NCBI RefSeq assembly: GCF_008086045.1
Contig: NZ_VSEY01000004.1
Location: 1 to 64,000 of the forward strand
Direction: 5' to 3'
Source of the DNA: Nonomuraea sp. PA05
GTDB taxonomy: Bacteria; Actinomycetota; Actinomycetes; Streptosporangiales; Streptosporangiaceae
DNA length: 64,000 nucleotides
Part shown: piece by piece, positions 23,938-33,471 of the stretch
How the letters are laid out: the number at the start of each line of letters is the position of its first letter
Numbering within the stretch: position 1 is the stretch's first letter
Translations under genes and position numbers: made by a program
Notes under the pieces: generated by a model
The model's input: only the letters and a program-made list of their open reading frames with translations
Database searches by the model: none
Told to the model about the DNA's origin: nothing

Positions 23938-24576
23938 TCAGGGGCAGCGGTCATCCTCCCCGGCCGGAGGGGGCGCGTTCTCCAGGAAGTCCCTGGTCGT
24001 GGTGGTGTAGGCGGAGCAGAGCACCTTGCCGACCCGCGTCGCCCGGCCGTCGCCCAGCCGGGTGGTGGGCACGCCCATGGCGTGCACGCTGCGCTCCACG
24101 GCCACGCTGGACACCGCGACGATCGTGTCGCCGTGCCGGTCCACCCAGCGGAACGCCTCCCACAGCAGCGCCCTGGCCAGCGACCCGAACCCGGCCGTCA
24201 GCGCGCGGGACCTGCCGGGGCGGGTGGCCAGCCGGCTGAGCTCCCAGACCGCCGGGTCGCGCGGGGCCTGGCCGCCGCGCAACGCCGCGGAGAAGACGTC
24301 GCGCAGCATGTACGGGCCGTGGGTCGGCAGCAGCCGGCAGCACCCTGTCACCTGCCGGCAGCCGTCCTCGTAGGCGATCACGTAGACCGGCTGGCAGTCG
24401 TCGTAGAAGTCCCGTTCCTTGCCGTGCAGGCTGGCCACGTCCCAGCGCAGGCGCTCGTAGAACACCTCGTGGCGGAGCCGGAACATGCCGTCGAGCAGCC
24501 ATTCCGGCAGCTCGCCCGCCCGGCCGACCGCGACCGCCCGCGTGCACTTCTTCCCCGTCGCCTCGTTCAAGCGCAC
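23938..24576 (-). CDS. LuxI-family acyl-homoserine-lactone synthase
   Basis: 212 residues. All ten residues invariant in LuxI proteins are present at the family spacing: R35, F39, W45, E54, D56, D59, R81, F95, E112 and R115 (blocks RHEVFYERLRW, ERDFYDD, GCCRLLPTHGPYMLRDVF, WELSR). The C-terminal VAVERSVHAMGVPTTRLG matches the acyl-chain side of the fold. These enzymes make N-acyl-homoserine lactones from S-adenosylmethionine and acyl-ACP. No LuxR partner is visible. GTG start at 24576; upstream are two direct GTTGCCT copies (24613, 24637) of unknown meaning. Homologues are rare in actinobacteria. Confidence 0.85.
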   Translation of the reverse strand: MRLNEATGKKCTRAVAVGRAGELPEWLLDGMFRLRHEVFYERLRWDVASLHGKERDFYDDCQPVYVIAYEDGCRQVTGCCRLLPTHGPYMLRDVFSAALRGGQAPRDPAVWELSRLATRPGRSRALTAGFGSLARALLWEAFRWVDRHGDTIVAVSSVAVERSVHAMGVPTTRLGDGRATRVGKVLCSAYTTTTRDFLENAPPPAGEDDRCP

Positions 24577-24653
24577 CCCCGCGAACCCCTGTCGGCCCCC
24601 TGGCCGATCACCGTTGCCTGTTGTTCGCGCGACCGGGTTGCCTGGACGACGGG

Positions 24654-24680
24654 CCGGGCGGAAAGATCCTCTCCGCCCGG
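24654..24680 (-). terminator. Terminator between the GH95 gene and the LuxI-like gene
   Basis: CCGGGCGGA (24654-24662) pairs with TCCGCCCGG (24672-24680), a 9-bp stem with a 9-nt loop, starting 14 bp beyond the GH95 stop. It suggests the LuxI-like gene has its own promoter. Confidence 0.65.
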
Positions 24681-24693
24681 CGGGTTCACGGCG

Positions 24694-27600
24694 TCAGAAG
24701 GCCAGCTCCTTCCAGGTCCTCACCTCTTCGGCGGTCAGCGTCCTGGCCAGGACGGCGGCGCGGTCCACACCGCCGGTCAGCCGCTGGCCGCCACCCTGGT
24801 CGGCGCCGAAGCGCAGCGGCCGGGCGGTGCAGCCGGTGATGCCGTCGGCGGTGACCTGGCCGGTCGCCAGGCGCTCGCCGTCCACGTAGAGGGCCAGCCC
24901 GCCGGCGCGGTCGAGGGTGACCACGAGGTCGATCCAGCGGCCGGCGGGCAGGGTGGCGTTCAGGGTGACGTTCGCGCCCGCGCCGATGAAGCGCACCTTC
25001 CCTGCCGGGGTGACGTCGATGAGCACGCCGTCGGTGCCGGGGTCGCCGGACGGCTGGGAGTCGAACAGCCGCCGGTACCCGCTGCCCGCGATCTTGACCT
25101 CGGCGGCGAACGTGGCCTCCCGCACGACGCCGAGCGCGGTGTCGGCGGTGGTCAGGTACGTGTTGCCGTCGAGCGTCAGCCCGCTGCCCGTCGGCGCGGT
25201 GCCGTCGTAGGCGGCGGCGCCGCCCGCGACGGTGGCGTCCCGGCCGTTGCCCGAGCTGTCCGCGACCGTGCCGCCCTCCTTCGGGTCCCAGGCGACCAGG
25301 ACGGAGCCGGACGGCGCGGGCGCGCACGGCTCCAGGGCGAGCACGGCGGTGGCCCCGCTCTTCCAGGAATCGCCGGTGACCGACGCGGACAGCACCGCCC
25401 GCCGCGTCCCGTCGGCGGGCCCTGGCGTGACGGTGAAGGTGGCGGTGCGCGTCCGGCCGGGCGCCACGCCCGCCAGGTGCCGGGTCGCCGGCTCGACGGT
25501 CCAGCCGTCCGGCGCGGTGAGCGTCACGTCGGAGGCGGGCACCGACCTGCGGCGGGTGGCGGTGACGGTGAGCTTCGCCTCGAACGGCGTGCCCGGCATG
25601 GCGGTGCCGGGCGTCCGCAGGGCGACGGCGGCCTCGTTCTGGATGGTGTACGCCTTGCCCGCGCGGGCGTTCCAGCTCAGCGTGTCGCCGTCGCGGCGCG
25701 GGCCGACCTCGTGCCCCTGCTCGTCGTGGACGCGGTAGCGGCCGGCGACGAACGACGACCTGACCTTGATCGGCCCGGTCCGGCCGGGCCGGACGGTGAT
25801 CGTGTCGGGGGCGCCGTCCTTCCAGGCGGCGTCCACGGTGACGTCACCGCGGGCGCGCAGGCCCTTGACCGAGCCGTCCTTCCAGGTGGACGGCAGGGCG
25901 GGCAGCACGTGCACGACGTCGTGCTGGCTCTGCAGCAGCATCTCGGCGATGCCGGAGGTGGCGCCGAAGTTGCCGTCGATCTGGAACGGCGGGTGGGTGT
26001 CCCACAGGTTGTCCAGCGTGGAGCCCTTGAGCTGCTCGGCGAGCATCTTGTGCGCGTGGTCGCCGTCCAGCAGCCGCGCCCAGAAGTTGATCTTCCAGGC
26101 CTTGGACCAGCCGGTGCCGCCGTCGCCGCGCGCGGTCAGCGACACCTTGGCCGCCTCGGCCTCCGGGGTGCCGGGCAGGATCTGGTTGCCCGGGTGCAGG
26201 GCGTACAGGTGGGAGACGTGCCGGTGGGTGTCGGTCTTGGAGTCCCAGTCGCTCTTCCACTCCTGGAGCTGGCCCCAGGAGCCGACGCGCAGGCCCGGGT
26301 CGAGCTTGGCCAGCGCCGCGCTCACCTCGGCCTGGAAGTCCGCGTCCGCGTTCAGCTTCTTCGCCGCCGCCAGCGCGTTGGTGAACACCTCGCGGACGAT
26401 CTGCTGCGACATGGACGCGCCCGCCGAGAAGTCGCCGTGCTCGGGCGAGTAGCTGGGCGAGACGACGAGCTTGCCGTCGCGCGGGTCGGTGCGCAGGAAG
26501 TCGAGCCAGAACTCCGCAGCGCCCCTGATCACCGGGTACGCGGTCTCGCGCAGGTACTTCTCGTCGCCGCTGAAGCGGTAGGTGTCGTACAGGTGCTGGG
26601 TGGTCCAGGCGGCGGCCTCGGGGAACCAGAAGGCCGTGGCCCAGTTGTGCACGCCGGTGAAGCCGAACGGGTTGGTCTCGTTGTTGACCACCCAGCCGCG
26701 GGCGCCGTACATCTCCTGGGCGGTCTTGCGGCCGGGCGCGACCAGCGAGGCGATGTAGCGGTCGTAGGGCGTGGTGGTCTCGTGCAGGTTGGTCTGCTCG
26801 GCCGGCCAGTAGTTCATCTGGAGGTTGATGTTGACGTGGTAGTCGGCCGACCAGGGCGGGTTGGTGACGTTGTTCCACACGCCTTGCAGGTTGGCGGGCA
26901 GCAGGTCGTTCTCGCGGGAGGAGGAGATGAGCAGGTAGCGGCCGTAGGCGAAGAACAGCGACTCCAGCGCCCTGTCGGCGGCGGAGTCGCCGCCGGTGTA
27001 GCTCTTGCGGAGCTGGTCGGTGGGGATCGCCGGGGGCGAGCCGCCGAGGTCCAGCTTCACCCGGTCGAACAGCTCGCGGTAGTCGGCCACGTGCGCGCGC
27101 CTGAGCTGCTCGTAGCCCTGCCCTGCGGCGGCGTCCACGGCGGCGGTGACCTTGGCGTGCGGGTCCTCGCCCCGGTAGGCGGGGTAGGTGCCGGCGTAGT
27201 CGGTGCCGGCCGACAGCACGAACACGGCGCTGTCCGCGCCGGTGACGGTGATCCTGTCCCCCGAGTCGGTACGGGTGCCGCCCTCGGTGATCACCTGTAC
27301 CTGGGCCTCGAACCGCATCTTGTTGTCGCGCAACTGTCCCCGGATGGTGAGGCGCCCGCCGGAGGCGGTGACGGTCTTGTCGTCGCGCGGCGAGGTGTGC
27401 CGCAGCGTGAACGACACCTTGCCGCCCTGGTCTGCCGAGATCTTGCCGACGATCACGTTGCCGGGGTTGCTGGCGAAGTACTCGCGTGAGTAGCGCACGC
27501 CGCCGGCGGTGTAGCCGACCCGGGCGACGGCCTCGCGCAGGCTCAGCTCGCGCCGGTACTCGGTGGCGGCGGCGGAGGCCTCAGGGCCGAAGTCGAGAAA

Positions 27601-28032
27601 CAGGTCGCCGAACGTCTGGTACGCGCCGAAGCCCGTCTTGGGCTGGCCGAGCTTGGCGGCCACGTCGTCCGGCGCCATCCTGCCGTCGCGGTCGATCTGC
27701 TGCTGGACCTCGGCGATGGCGCCCGGCCGGGGCGCCTTCCAGTTGCCGAAGTCGTAGCCGGACACACCCGGCCCGCCGGTCCACAATGTCTTCTCGTTGA
27801 ACTGGAGCTGTTCGGTGGCCACGCCGCCGAACACCATCCCGCCGAGGGGGCCGTTGCCGATGGGCAGGGCCTGGGTCTCCCAGTCGGTGGCGGGCTTGTC
27901 GTACCAGAGGGATAAGTCATCGGGTGTCTCGGCCGTGGCGGCGTTCGCGCTGAGCGGGGCGGACAGGCCCGCGGCGAGAGTGAAGACGACGATCAAGGCG
28001 CTGCTGAAGCGTCGTCGCGGGGGGTGCGGCAC
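24694..28032 (-). CDS. Secreted GH95 alpha-L-fucosidase/galactosidase with LamG-like domain
   Basis: 1112 residues. Signal peptide (residues 1-32), then a complete GH95 core: LWYDKPATDWETQALPIGNG at the start, NLQGVWNN, NINLQMNYWPAEQTNL (the conserved Asn/Glu region) and HRHVSHLYALHPG. GH95 enzymes remove terminal alpha-1,2-fucose or galactose. Beyond about residue 800 come a NEW3-like domain (TAPDGWTVEP) and a concanavalin-type LamG domain (NTYLTTADTALGVVREATFA), making it longer than most members. GTG start with GGAGGATTCC. No LacI operator upstream. Confidence 0.92.
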   Translation of the reverse strand: MPHPPRRRFSSALIVVFTLAAGLSAPLSANAATAETPDDLSLWYDKPATDWETQALPIGNGPLGGMVFGGVATEQLQFNEKTLWTGGPGVSGYDFGNWKAPRPGAIAEVQQQIDRDGRMAPDDVAAKLGQPKTGFGAYQTFGDLFLDFGPEASAAATEYRRELSLREAVARVGYTAGGVRYSREYFASNPGNVIVGKISADQGGKVSFTLRHTSPRDDKTVTASGGRLTIRGQLRDNKMRFEAQVQVITEGGTRTDSGDRITVTGADSAVFVLSAGTDYAGTYPAYRGEDPHAKVTAAVDAAAGQGYEQLRRAHVADYRELFDRVKLDLGGSPPAIPTDQLRKSYTGGDSAADRALESLFFAYGRYLLISSSRENDLLPANLQGVWNNVTNPPWSADYHVNINLQMNYWPAEQTNLHETTTPYDRYIASLVAPGRKTAQEMYGARGWVVNNETNPFGFTGVHNWATAFWFPEAAAWTTQHLYDTYRFSGDEKYLRETAYPVIRGAAEFWLDFLRTDPRDGKLVVSPSYSPEHGDFSAGASMSQQIVREVFTNALAAAKKLNADADFQAEVSAALAKLDPGLRVGSWGQLQEWKSDWDSKTDTHRHVSHLYALHPGNQILPGTPEAEAAKVSLTARGDGGTGWSKAWKINFWARLLDGDHAHKMLAEQLKGSTLDNLWDTHPPFQIDGNFGATSGIAEMLLQSQHDVVHVLPALPSTWKDGSVKGLRARGDVTVDAAWKDGAPDTITVRPGRTGPIKVRSSFVAGRYRVHDEQGHEVGPRRDGDTLSWNARAGKAYTIQNEAAVALRTPGTAMPGTPFEAKLTVTATRRRSVPASDVTLTAPDGWTVEPATRHLAGVAPGRTRTATFTVTPGPADGTRRAVLSASVTGDSWKSGATAVLALEPCAPAPSGSVLVAWDPKEGGTVADSSGNGRDATVAGGAAAYDGTAPTGSGLTLDGNTYLTTADTALGVVREATFAAEVKIAGSGYRRLFDSQPSGDPGTDGVLIDVTPAGKVRFIGAGANVTLNATLPAGRWIDLVVTLDRAGGLALYVDGERLATGQVTADGITGCTARPLRFGADQGGGQRLTGGVDRAAVLARTLTAEEVRTWKELAF

Positions 28033-28230
28033 GGAATCCTCCGATCACAGGAGCCTTAATCCTAGGAGATAGCACCGAAATCCGGATGTAACAAGTCTTC
28101 TCATCCGATGTTTCTTCAGGAAAGCTGGATGGTACAGCGACTATGCGGCACGGACGCATCCATCCGATCATCGAGGGCGTCGAGCATCCGTCAACGATCC
28201 GTCGACACGCAGGCCCTATCTTCGTGCGCC

Positions 28231-29136
28231 ATGTCCACTGACCAGGTCGCGGCAGAACGCACCGCTCCCCATACGCTCCCCGAGAGCGACGCCCCGCCCG
28301 GCGAAGAAGGCAACGGCGGGGTTCTCTACCTGCTCGAACGCATCGGCTCCGTCATCGTCCCGATCGGCGTGACGCTCTATGCGGTGCTCTACCTCGGCGT
28401 AGAGGCGATGTACCAGGTCTTCGGCATCAGCCCCCAGCAGGCGGGCATCGACCAGTCCGTCCTGCTGGGCCGGTTGATGGGCACGCTCATCCTGATGCTG
28501 CTGATCCTCATCCCCACCCTCGGGCTCGCCATCGGCGCGTTCTGGATCCTCGACAGGCTGACCCGGGGCGCGCTCGGCAGGCTCATCGAGGGGATCCGGC
28601 GGCGGCCGTGGATCGCCGCGCTGATCGCCGCGCTGTGGTGCGGCGCCACGTACTGGGGGCTGTTCACCCTCTTCGGCGACCTCGACCTGGCCGTCATGGT
28701 CGTCGTGGCCGTGGGGCTCGGCGTGCTGACGTTCCTGGTGCCGTTCCGGCTGCTGCGCCGCAAGCCCGTCGGGCGCGCCGCCACCAAGGTCCTGCTCGGC
28801 GCCCTCACCGGGGTCGGGCTGGGCTTCCTGCTGATCCTGGCGATGGTGCAGGGCGCGTTCGAGGTGCAGGAGACCGGGCAGGCCAACGACCTGCTCGGGT
28901 ATGTCGGCTTCCAGGACCAGTGGACGATCATCAAGAACGCCGAGGACGACAAGCCGCTGTACGACGGGCGGTGGATGATGTTGCTGGGTGAGAGTGACGG
29001 GACGTACGTCTTCTACGACTGCGACAAGTACGAGACCTTCCGGCGTCCCATGGAGACGACCAACCTGGCCTCCATCCAGCTCGACCCCGAGCGGGAGAAG
29101 GGCTTCACCTGCGGGTCGCTCGCCGAGCAGCAGTAG
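28231..29136 (+). CDS. Integral membrane protein of unknown function
   Basis: 301 residues with five hydrophobic helices between about residues 33 and 215, an acidic N-terminal tail and a soluble C-terminal domain (GYVGFQDQWTIIKNAEDD...) ending in two cysteines (YDCDKY, FTCGS). The ATG at 28231 is chosen because the upstream in-frame segment is basic and unrelated. Not recognised. Divergent from the GH95 gene. Confidence 0.75.
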   Translation: MSTDQVAAERTAPHTLPESDAPPGEEGNGGVLYLLERIGSVIVPIGVTLYAVLYLGVEAMYQVFGISPQQAGIDQSVLLGRLMGTLILMLLILIPTLGLAIGAFWILDRLTRGALGRLIEGIRRRPWIAALIAALWCGATYWGLFTLFGDLDLAVMVVVAVGLGVLTFLVPFRLLRRKPVGRAATKVLLGALTGVGLGFLLILAMVQGAFEVQETGQANDLLGYVGFQDQWTIIKNAEDDKPLYDGRWMMLLGESDGTYVFYDCDKYETFRRPMETTNLASIQLDPEREKGFTCGSLAEQQ

Positions 29137-29180
29137 GACGGCACGCCGCGCGACGCGGCTGAGCACGGCACGGGGCGGGG

Positions 29181-32015
29181 TCAGGCCGGGGGGTCGAGGG
29201 TGGCCAGGAGGGTGCGGACGTCGTCGGCGTCGGGCGAGCCCTGCCGCTCCATGATCGCGAGCGCGCCCGTCAGGCAGGCCGTGGCCCGGCTGCGCCGGCC
29301 GAGGCCGTGCAGCGCCCGGCCGAGCACGGCGAGCGCCTTGCCGCGCATCCACCCCTGGTCGGTCTCGTGCAGCATGACCAGCGACTCCTCGGCATGGTCC
29401 ACGGCCCGGTCGGGCCGCCCCATGAGGAGGTAGGTCTCGGCCATCCTGCGCAGGGTCAGCCCCTCCCACGCGTGCTGCCTGAGCCGCTGGAACTCGGCGC
29501 GGCCCGCGCCGAAGCGGGTGAGCGCCTCCTGGTGGCGGCCGGCGGCGCCGAGTGCGACGGCGAGCTGGTAGAGGATCTGCGGGTTGGGCCGGCCGCCGCC
29601 CAGCTCGCGGGTGATGGCGACGGCCCGCTCCCCGACCTCCACCCCTTCCTCGCCCCGGCCGGCCTCGGCCAGCACGAGCGCCAGGTTGCCCATGAGGATG
29701 GCCTCCTCGGAGCGGTGGCCGAGGGTGCGCCAGGTGCCGAGGGTCTCGTTGTACATTGCGATCGCCTCGTCGTAGGCGCGCCTGTCGTGGGCGAGCATGG
29801 CGAGGACGTTGACCGCGCAGGCGTGGTCCGCCGGGCGGGCGTCGGCGCGGTCGCGCACGGCTCTGGCCTCGGCCTCGGCCGCCTCGGTGTCCCTGCGGGC
29901 GTAGAGGATCTCGCCGCGCTTGCGGCGGGCGTGCGCCTCGGCGGTCCATTCGCCGCGCTCCGCCGCCGCGGCCACGAGCCGCTCGACGACCCGCTCGTAG
30001 CCGCTCGGGCTGGACTCGAAGTCGAAGACGAGGGTCATCATGTCGAGCAGCGACACCGCGTCGTGCAGCGCCGTGCCAGGGGTGTCGGCGATCTGGTGGA
30101 GGCAGCCGAGCATGCCCTCCTCCTCGGCCTGCCCCCACGCGATGGCGGCGTGGAGGTCGGCGAACGACGGCCGGGGCGCGGACGTCGTGACGTGGTCGAG
30201 CACCGGGTCGCCGGGGTACATCACGTCCACGAGCCAGGCCATGGCCGCCAGGTAGTGGCCGAGCAGCCGGTCGAGGGCCTGGCGTCTGGGCTCCTCGCCG
30301 TCCAGGCGGGAGCGGGCGTAGAGCTTGAGCAGGTCGTGGTGGCGGTAGCGGCCGGGCGCGGGCGACTCCATCAGGTGCACGTTCACCAGCGCCTCGCAGA
30401 GCTCCTCCGCCTCGGCCTCCGTGACGCCCAGCACGGCCGCCGCCGCGGGGGCGGGCAGGTCGGCCGCGTTGGGCACCGCCAGCAGCCGGAACGCCGCCGC
30501 GTGCGCCTCGTCGAGCTGGTCGTAGCCGAGGGCGAACGTGGCCTCCACGGCCAGGTCGTCCACGCGTAACTCGGCCAGGCGGCGGCGCTCGTCGGCCATC
30601 CGGCCGAGCAGCCTGGCCAGGCTCCAGCCGGGGCGCGCCGCCAGCCGCGAGGCCACGATCCTGATCGCCAGCGGCAGGTACCCGCAGGCCCGCATCAGCT
30701 CCTGCGCCGCCTCCCGCTCGGCGGCCACCCGCTCCTGCCCCACGACCTTGGCCAGCAGCTCCAGCGCCTCCTCCGGGCGCATCGCCTCCAGGCCGAGGTG
30801 GCGCGCGCCGGAGAGCGCCGACAGCCTGGCCCGGCTGGTCACCAGCACCGCGCATCCGGCGGTGCCCGGCAGCAGCGGGCGCACCTGTCCCGCGCTCGCC
30901 GCGTTGTCGAGCAGCACCAGCACCCGCCGCTCCGCCAGCAGCGAGCGGTAGAGCGCGGCCCGCTCGTCCAGCTCCTCGGGCAGCGCCGCCATGTCGGCGC
31001 CCAGCGCGCGCAGGAACCCGCCCAGCACGGCCTCCGGCGTCAGCGGGCGCGGGCCCGCGCCCTGGAGGTCCACGAAGAGCTGGCCGTCGGGGTAGGCGGC
31101 GGCCAGCCGGTGCGCCACGTGCACGGCCAGCGTGGTCTTGCCCATGCCGCCGGCGCCCGCCACGGCCGAGATGACCAGCGCCGAGCCGTTGCCCTCCTGG
31201 AGGGCCCGCGTCACCTGCTCGACGTCCGGCTCCCTGCCGGTGAAGTCCGTCATGTCGGCGGGAAGCTGGCGCGGCACGGGGGTCGCGGCCTTGCCCGTGC
31301 CCTCCGGTTCGGCGCCGAGCGCGGGGTCGGCGGAGATGATCCGCCGGTACAGCTCCGCCAGCTCCGGTGACGGGTCGACGCCCAGCTCCTCGGCCAGCAG
31401 CTTCCTGAGGTCGGTGAACACGCCGATCGCCTCGGCCTGCCTGCCGGAGCGGTACAGCGCCAGCATCAGCAGGCCGGCCAGGCGTTCCCTGACCGGGTGC
31501 TCCGCGCAGAGCGAGGTGAGCTCGGCGACGACCTCCGCGTGCCTGCCCTGCTCGACGTCCTCGCCGAGCCTGCGTTCCAGCAGCGTGAGCCGCCGCTCCG
31601 CCAGCCGCGCCCGCTGGGCGTGCGCGTACCCGCCGTCCAGGCCGGTCAGCGGCTCCCCCTGCCACAGCGCCAGCGCCTCGCCGTGCCGTCCCTCACGTGC
31701 CAGCTCGTCCAGGACGGCGAGGTCGCAGGCGCCGGCGGTGAGCGCGTAGCCGCTGCCGACGGAGGAGATCGCTTCCGGGCCGAGCGCGGAGCGCAGCCGG
31801 GAGACGTAGGTGCGCAGGGTGCCGATGGCGCTGCGCGGGCGCGCCTCGCCCCAGATCGCGTCGAGCAACTGGTCCTGGGCGACCACCCTGCCGCCGGCCA
31901 CCGCCAGCACCGCCAGGACCAGCCGCTGCTGCGGCGAGCCGACGTCCACCTCGGCGCCGTCGCGCCACGCCCGTACGGGGCCGAGCACCGAGAACCGCAG
32001 CTCAGGATCATTCAT
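29181..32015 (-). CDS. AfsR-like SARP transcriptional regulator (wHTH-BTAD-NB-ARC-TPR)
   Basis: 944 residues. Residues 1-95 are an OmpR-like winged helix (SPQQRLVLAVLAV, TLRTYVSRLRSALG), 97-240 the bacterial activation domain, 260-560 an NB-ARC ATPase with P-loop GAGGMGKTT at 287-295, and 600-940 TPR-like repeats. Such proteins activate secondary-metabolite genes in response to ATP/ADP state or protein signals. It is the only pathway-type activator in the window, but it is 17 kb from the NRPS region and next to the fucosidase operon, so its target is open. Confidence 0.92.
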   Translation of the reverse strand: MNDPELRFSVLGPVRAWRDGAEVDVGSPQQRLVLAVLAVAGGRVVAQDQLLDAIWGEARPRSAIGTLRTYVSRLRSALGPEAISSVGSGYALTAGACDLAVLDELAREGRHGEALALWQGEPLTGLDGGYAHAQRARLAERRLTLLERRLGEDVEQGRHAEVVAELTSLCAEHPVRERLAGLLMLALYRSGRQAEAIGVFTDLRKLLAEELGVDPSPELAELYRRIISADPALGAEPEGTGKAATPVPRQLPADMTDFTGREPDVEQVTRALQEGNGSALVISAVAGAGGMGKTTLAVHVAHRLAAAYPDGQLFVDLQGAGPRPLTPEAVLGGFLRALGADMAALPEELDERAALYRSLLAERRVLVLLDNAASAGQVRPLLPGTAGCAVLVTSRARLSALSGARHLGLEAMRPEEALELLAKVVGQERVAAEREAAQELMRACGYLPLAIRIVASRLAARPGWSLARLLGRMADERRRLAELRVDDLAVEATFALGYDQLDEAHAAAFRLLAVPNAADLPAPAAAAVLGVTEAEAEELCEALVNVHLMESPAPGRYRHHDLLKLYARSRLDGEEPRRQALDRLLGHYLAAMAWLVDVMYPGDPVLDHVTTSAPRPSFADLHAAIAWGQAEEEGMLGCLHQIADTPGTALHDAVSLLDMMTLVFDFESSPSGYERVVERLVAAAAERGEWTAEAHARRKRGEILYARRDTEAAEAEARAVRDRADARPADHACAVNVLAMLAHDRRAYDEAIAMYNETLGTWRTLGHRSEEAILMGNLALVLAEAGRGEEGVEVGERAVAITRELGGGRPNPQILYQLAVALGAAGRHQEALTRFGAGRAEFQRLRQHAWEGLTLRRMAETYLLMGRPDRAVDHAEESLVMLHETDQGWMRGKALAVLGRALHGLGRRSRATACLTGALAIMERQGSPDADDVRTLLATLDPPA

Positions 32016-32135
32016 GGGGTACCACGGCGACGCGCTCGTCTCCTCTGCCGGGACCGGCGCCTCGCGGGGAACGGCGAGAACGCGAATCCCGCTCGCGCAG
32101 GCATCAGCTGATCAGGGCAAGCATCATAGGGGACG

Positions 32136-32170
32136 CCCGAGGGGCGGCGTGGCCCGTTCCGCCCCTCGGG
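32136..32170 (-). terminator. Terminator of the fucosidase/transport operon
   Basis: CCCGAGGGGCGG (32136-32147) and CCGCCCCTCGGG (32159-32170) form a perfect 12-bp stem with an 11-nt loop. It lies 90 bp past the GH29 stop and before the SARP start, on the transcribed minus strand. Confidence 0.75.
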
Positions 32171-32259
32171 ATCGGCGGCTTTTCGGCCCGTTTGTTACGG
32201 CTGTGAGTCGCGCCTGCTCAGCAGCCTGGGCAGGGCGGCGACGTGGCGTCGCCTGAGGC

Positions 32260-33471
32260 TCAGGCCAGGAACAGCTCCACCACCGGGACCGTGACGTCCG
32301 GGCGGGTGATGGGGAGCTGCAGTGTCAGCGTGTCGTCCGGCAGGCCGCGCAGGTAGTGGTGGAACGGCTCCGCGGGATCGATCGTGATCATGGGCACCTC
32401 GGAGGCGTCGTGCAGGAACTGGGCGTACTTCACCCTGCCGCCGAGCCCGGCGAGGTGCACGTACTTCATCGGCCACGACAGCAGGTGCAGGTAGAGGCGG
32501 TCGCCGCGCTGGGTGTAGCGGCAGTCCTGCGGCGGCTCGTACGCCGAGGCGCCCGCGCCGTGGATGGAGCGGGAGTGCAGGCGCATCCACCGCCCGATGC
32601 CGCGCAGCCGTTCGACGGCCCGCGGCTCGAACTCGCCGCGCGCGTTCGGGCCCACGTTGAGCAGCATGTTGCCGCCCTTGGAGACGGTGTCGACGAGCAT
32701 CTTGATCAGCAGGTCCACCGGCTTCCAGTCCTGGTTGTCGCGGTGGTAGCCCCAGCTTCCGTTGAGCGTCTGGCAGGACTCCCACGCGGTGTGGCCGGGC
32801 ACCCCGCCGGGCGGCATGACCTGCTCGGGGGTGGTGAAGTCGCCGGTGCCGAGGCCGAGCCGGTTGTTGACGAGGATGCCGGGCCGCAGCTCGCGGACCA
32901 TCCGCTCCAGCTCCTCGGAGCGCCATTCGCGCGGGCCCTTGGCGCCGAAGCCGCGGCCCTCGTAGGAGAAGTCAAACCACATCGTGTCGATGTCGCCGTA
33001 GCGGGTGAGCAGCTCGCGGACCTGGCCGTGCATATAGTCCGCATATTTCGTCATGTCGCGCTCGCCCAGGTCCTCGTCCCGCTGCGGGTGGTAGAGGTCG
33101 TTGGGGAAGTCCGGGTGGTGCCAGTCGAGCAGCGAGTAGTACAGACCGGTGCGCAGGCCCCGCTCCCTGAACGCGTCGAGCATCGGGGCGAGCAGGTCGC
33201 GCCGAGCCTTGTAGCCGGTCAGGTCCGAGTCCCACAGGCAGAACCCGTCGTGGTGCTTGCTGGTCACCACGGCGTACTTCATCCCCGCGCCGACCGCCTC
33301 CTCCGCCCAGACCCGGGGATCGTAGAGATCGGGGTCGAAGTGCTCGAAGTAGCGGCGGTACTGCTCCTCGGTGAGCCGCTCGTACGAGCGCACCCATTCG
33401 TGCCGCGCGGCGGCGGCGTAGATCCCCCAGTGGATGAACAGCCCGAATCGGGCCTCGGTGAACCAGCTCAT
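32260..33471 (-). CDS. GH29 alpha-L-fucosidase, cytoplasmic
   Basis: 403 residues. The GH29 start motif RFGLFIHWGIYAAAARHEWV, the SKHHDGFCLW block and the nucleophile region IDTMWFDFS are intact. Retaining alpha-fucosidase. There is no signal peptide, so it acts on imported oligosaccharides. The C-terminal beta-sandwich is shortened compared with 450-500-residue relatives. ATG at 33471 overlaps the stop of the GH141-like gene (ATGA). Last gene of the leftward six-gene operon. Confidence 0.92.
   Translation of the reverse strand: MSWFTEARFGLFIHWGIYAAAARHEWVRSYERLTEEQYRRYFEHFDPDLYDPRVWAEEAVGAGMKYAVVTSKHHDGFCLWDSDLTGYKARRDLLAPMLDAFRERGLRTGLYYSLLDWHHPDFPNDLYHPQRDEDLGERDMTKYADYMHGQVRELLTRYGDIDTMWFDFSYEGRGFGAKGPREWRSEELERMVRELRPGILVNNRLGLGTGDFTTPEQVMPPGGVPGHTAWESCQTLNGSWGYHRDNQDWKPVDLLIKMLVDTVSKGGNMLLNVGPNARGEFEPRAVERLRGIGRWMRLHSRSIHGAGASAYEPPQDCRYTQRGDRLYLHLLSWPMKYVHLAGLGGRVKYAQFLHDASEVPMITIDPAEPFHHYLRGLPDDTLTLQLPITRPDVTVPVVELFLA

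Noticed and set aside
24577..24650. lux-box-like palindrome upstream of the LuxI homologue
   Set aside because: I found only two direct GTTGCCT copies, no inverted repeat of the 20-bp lux-box type.
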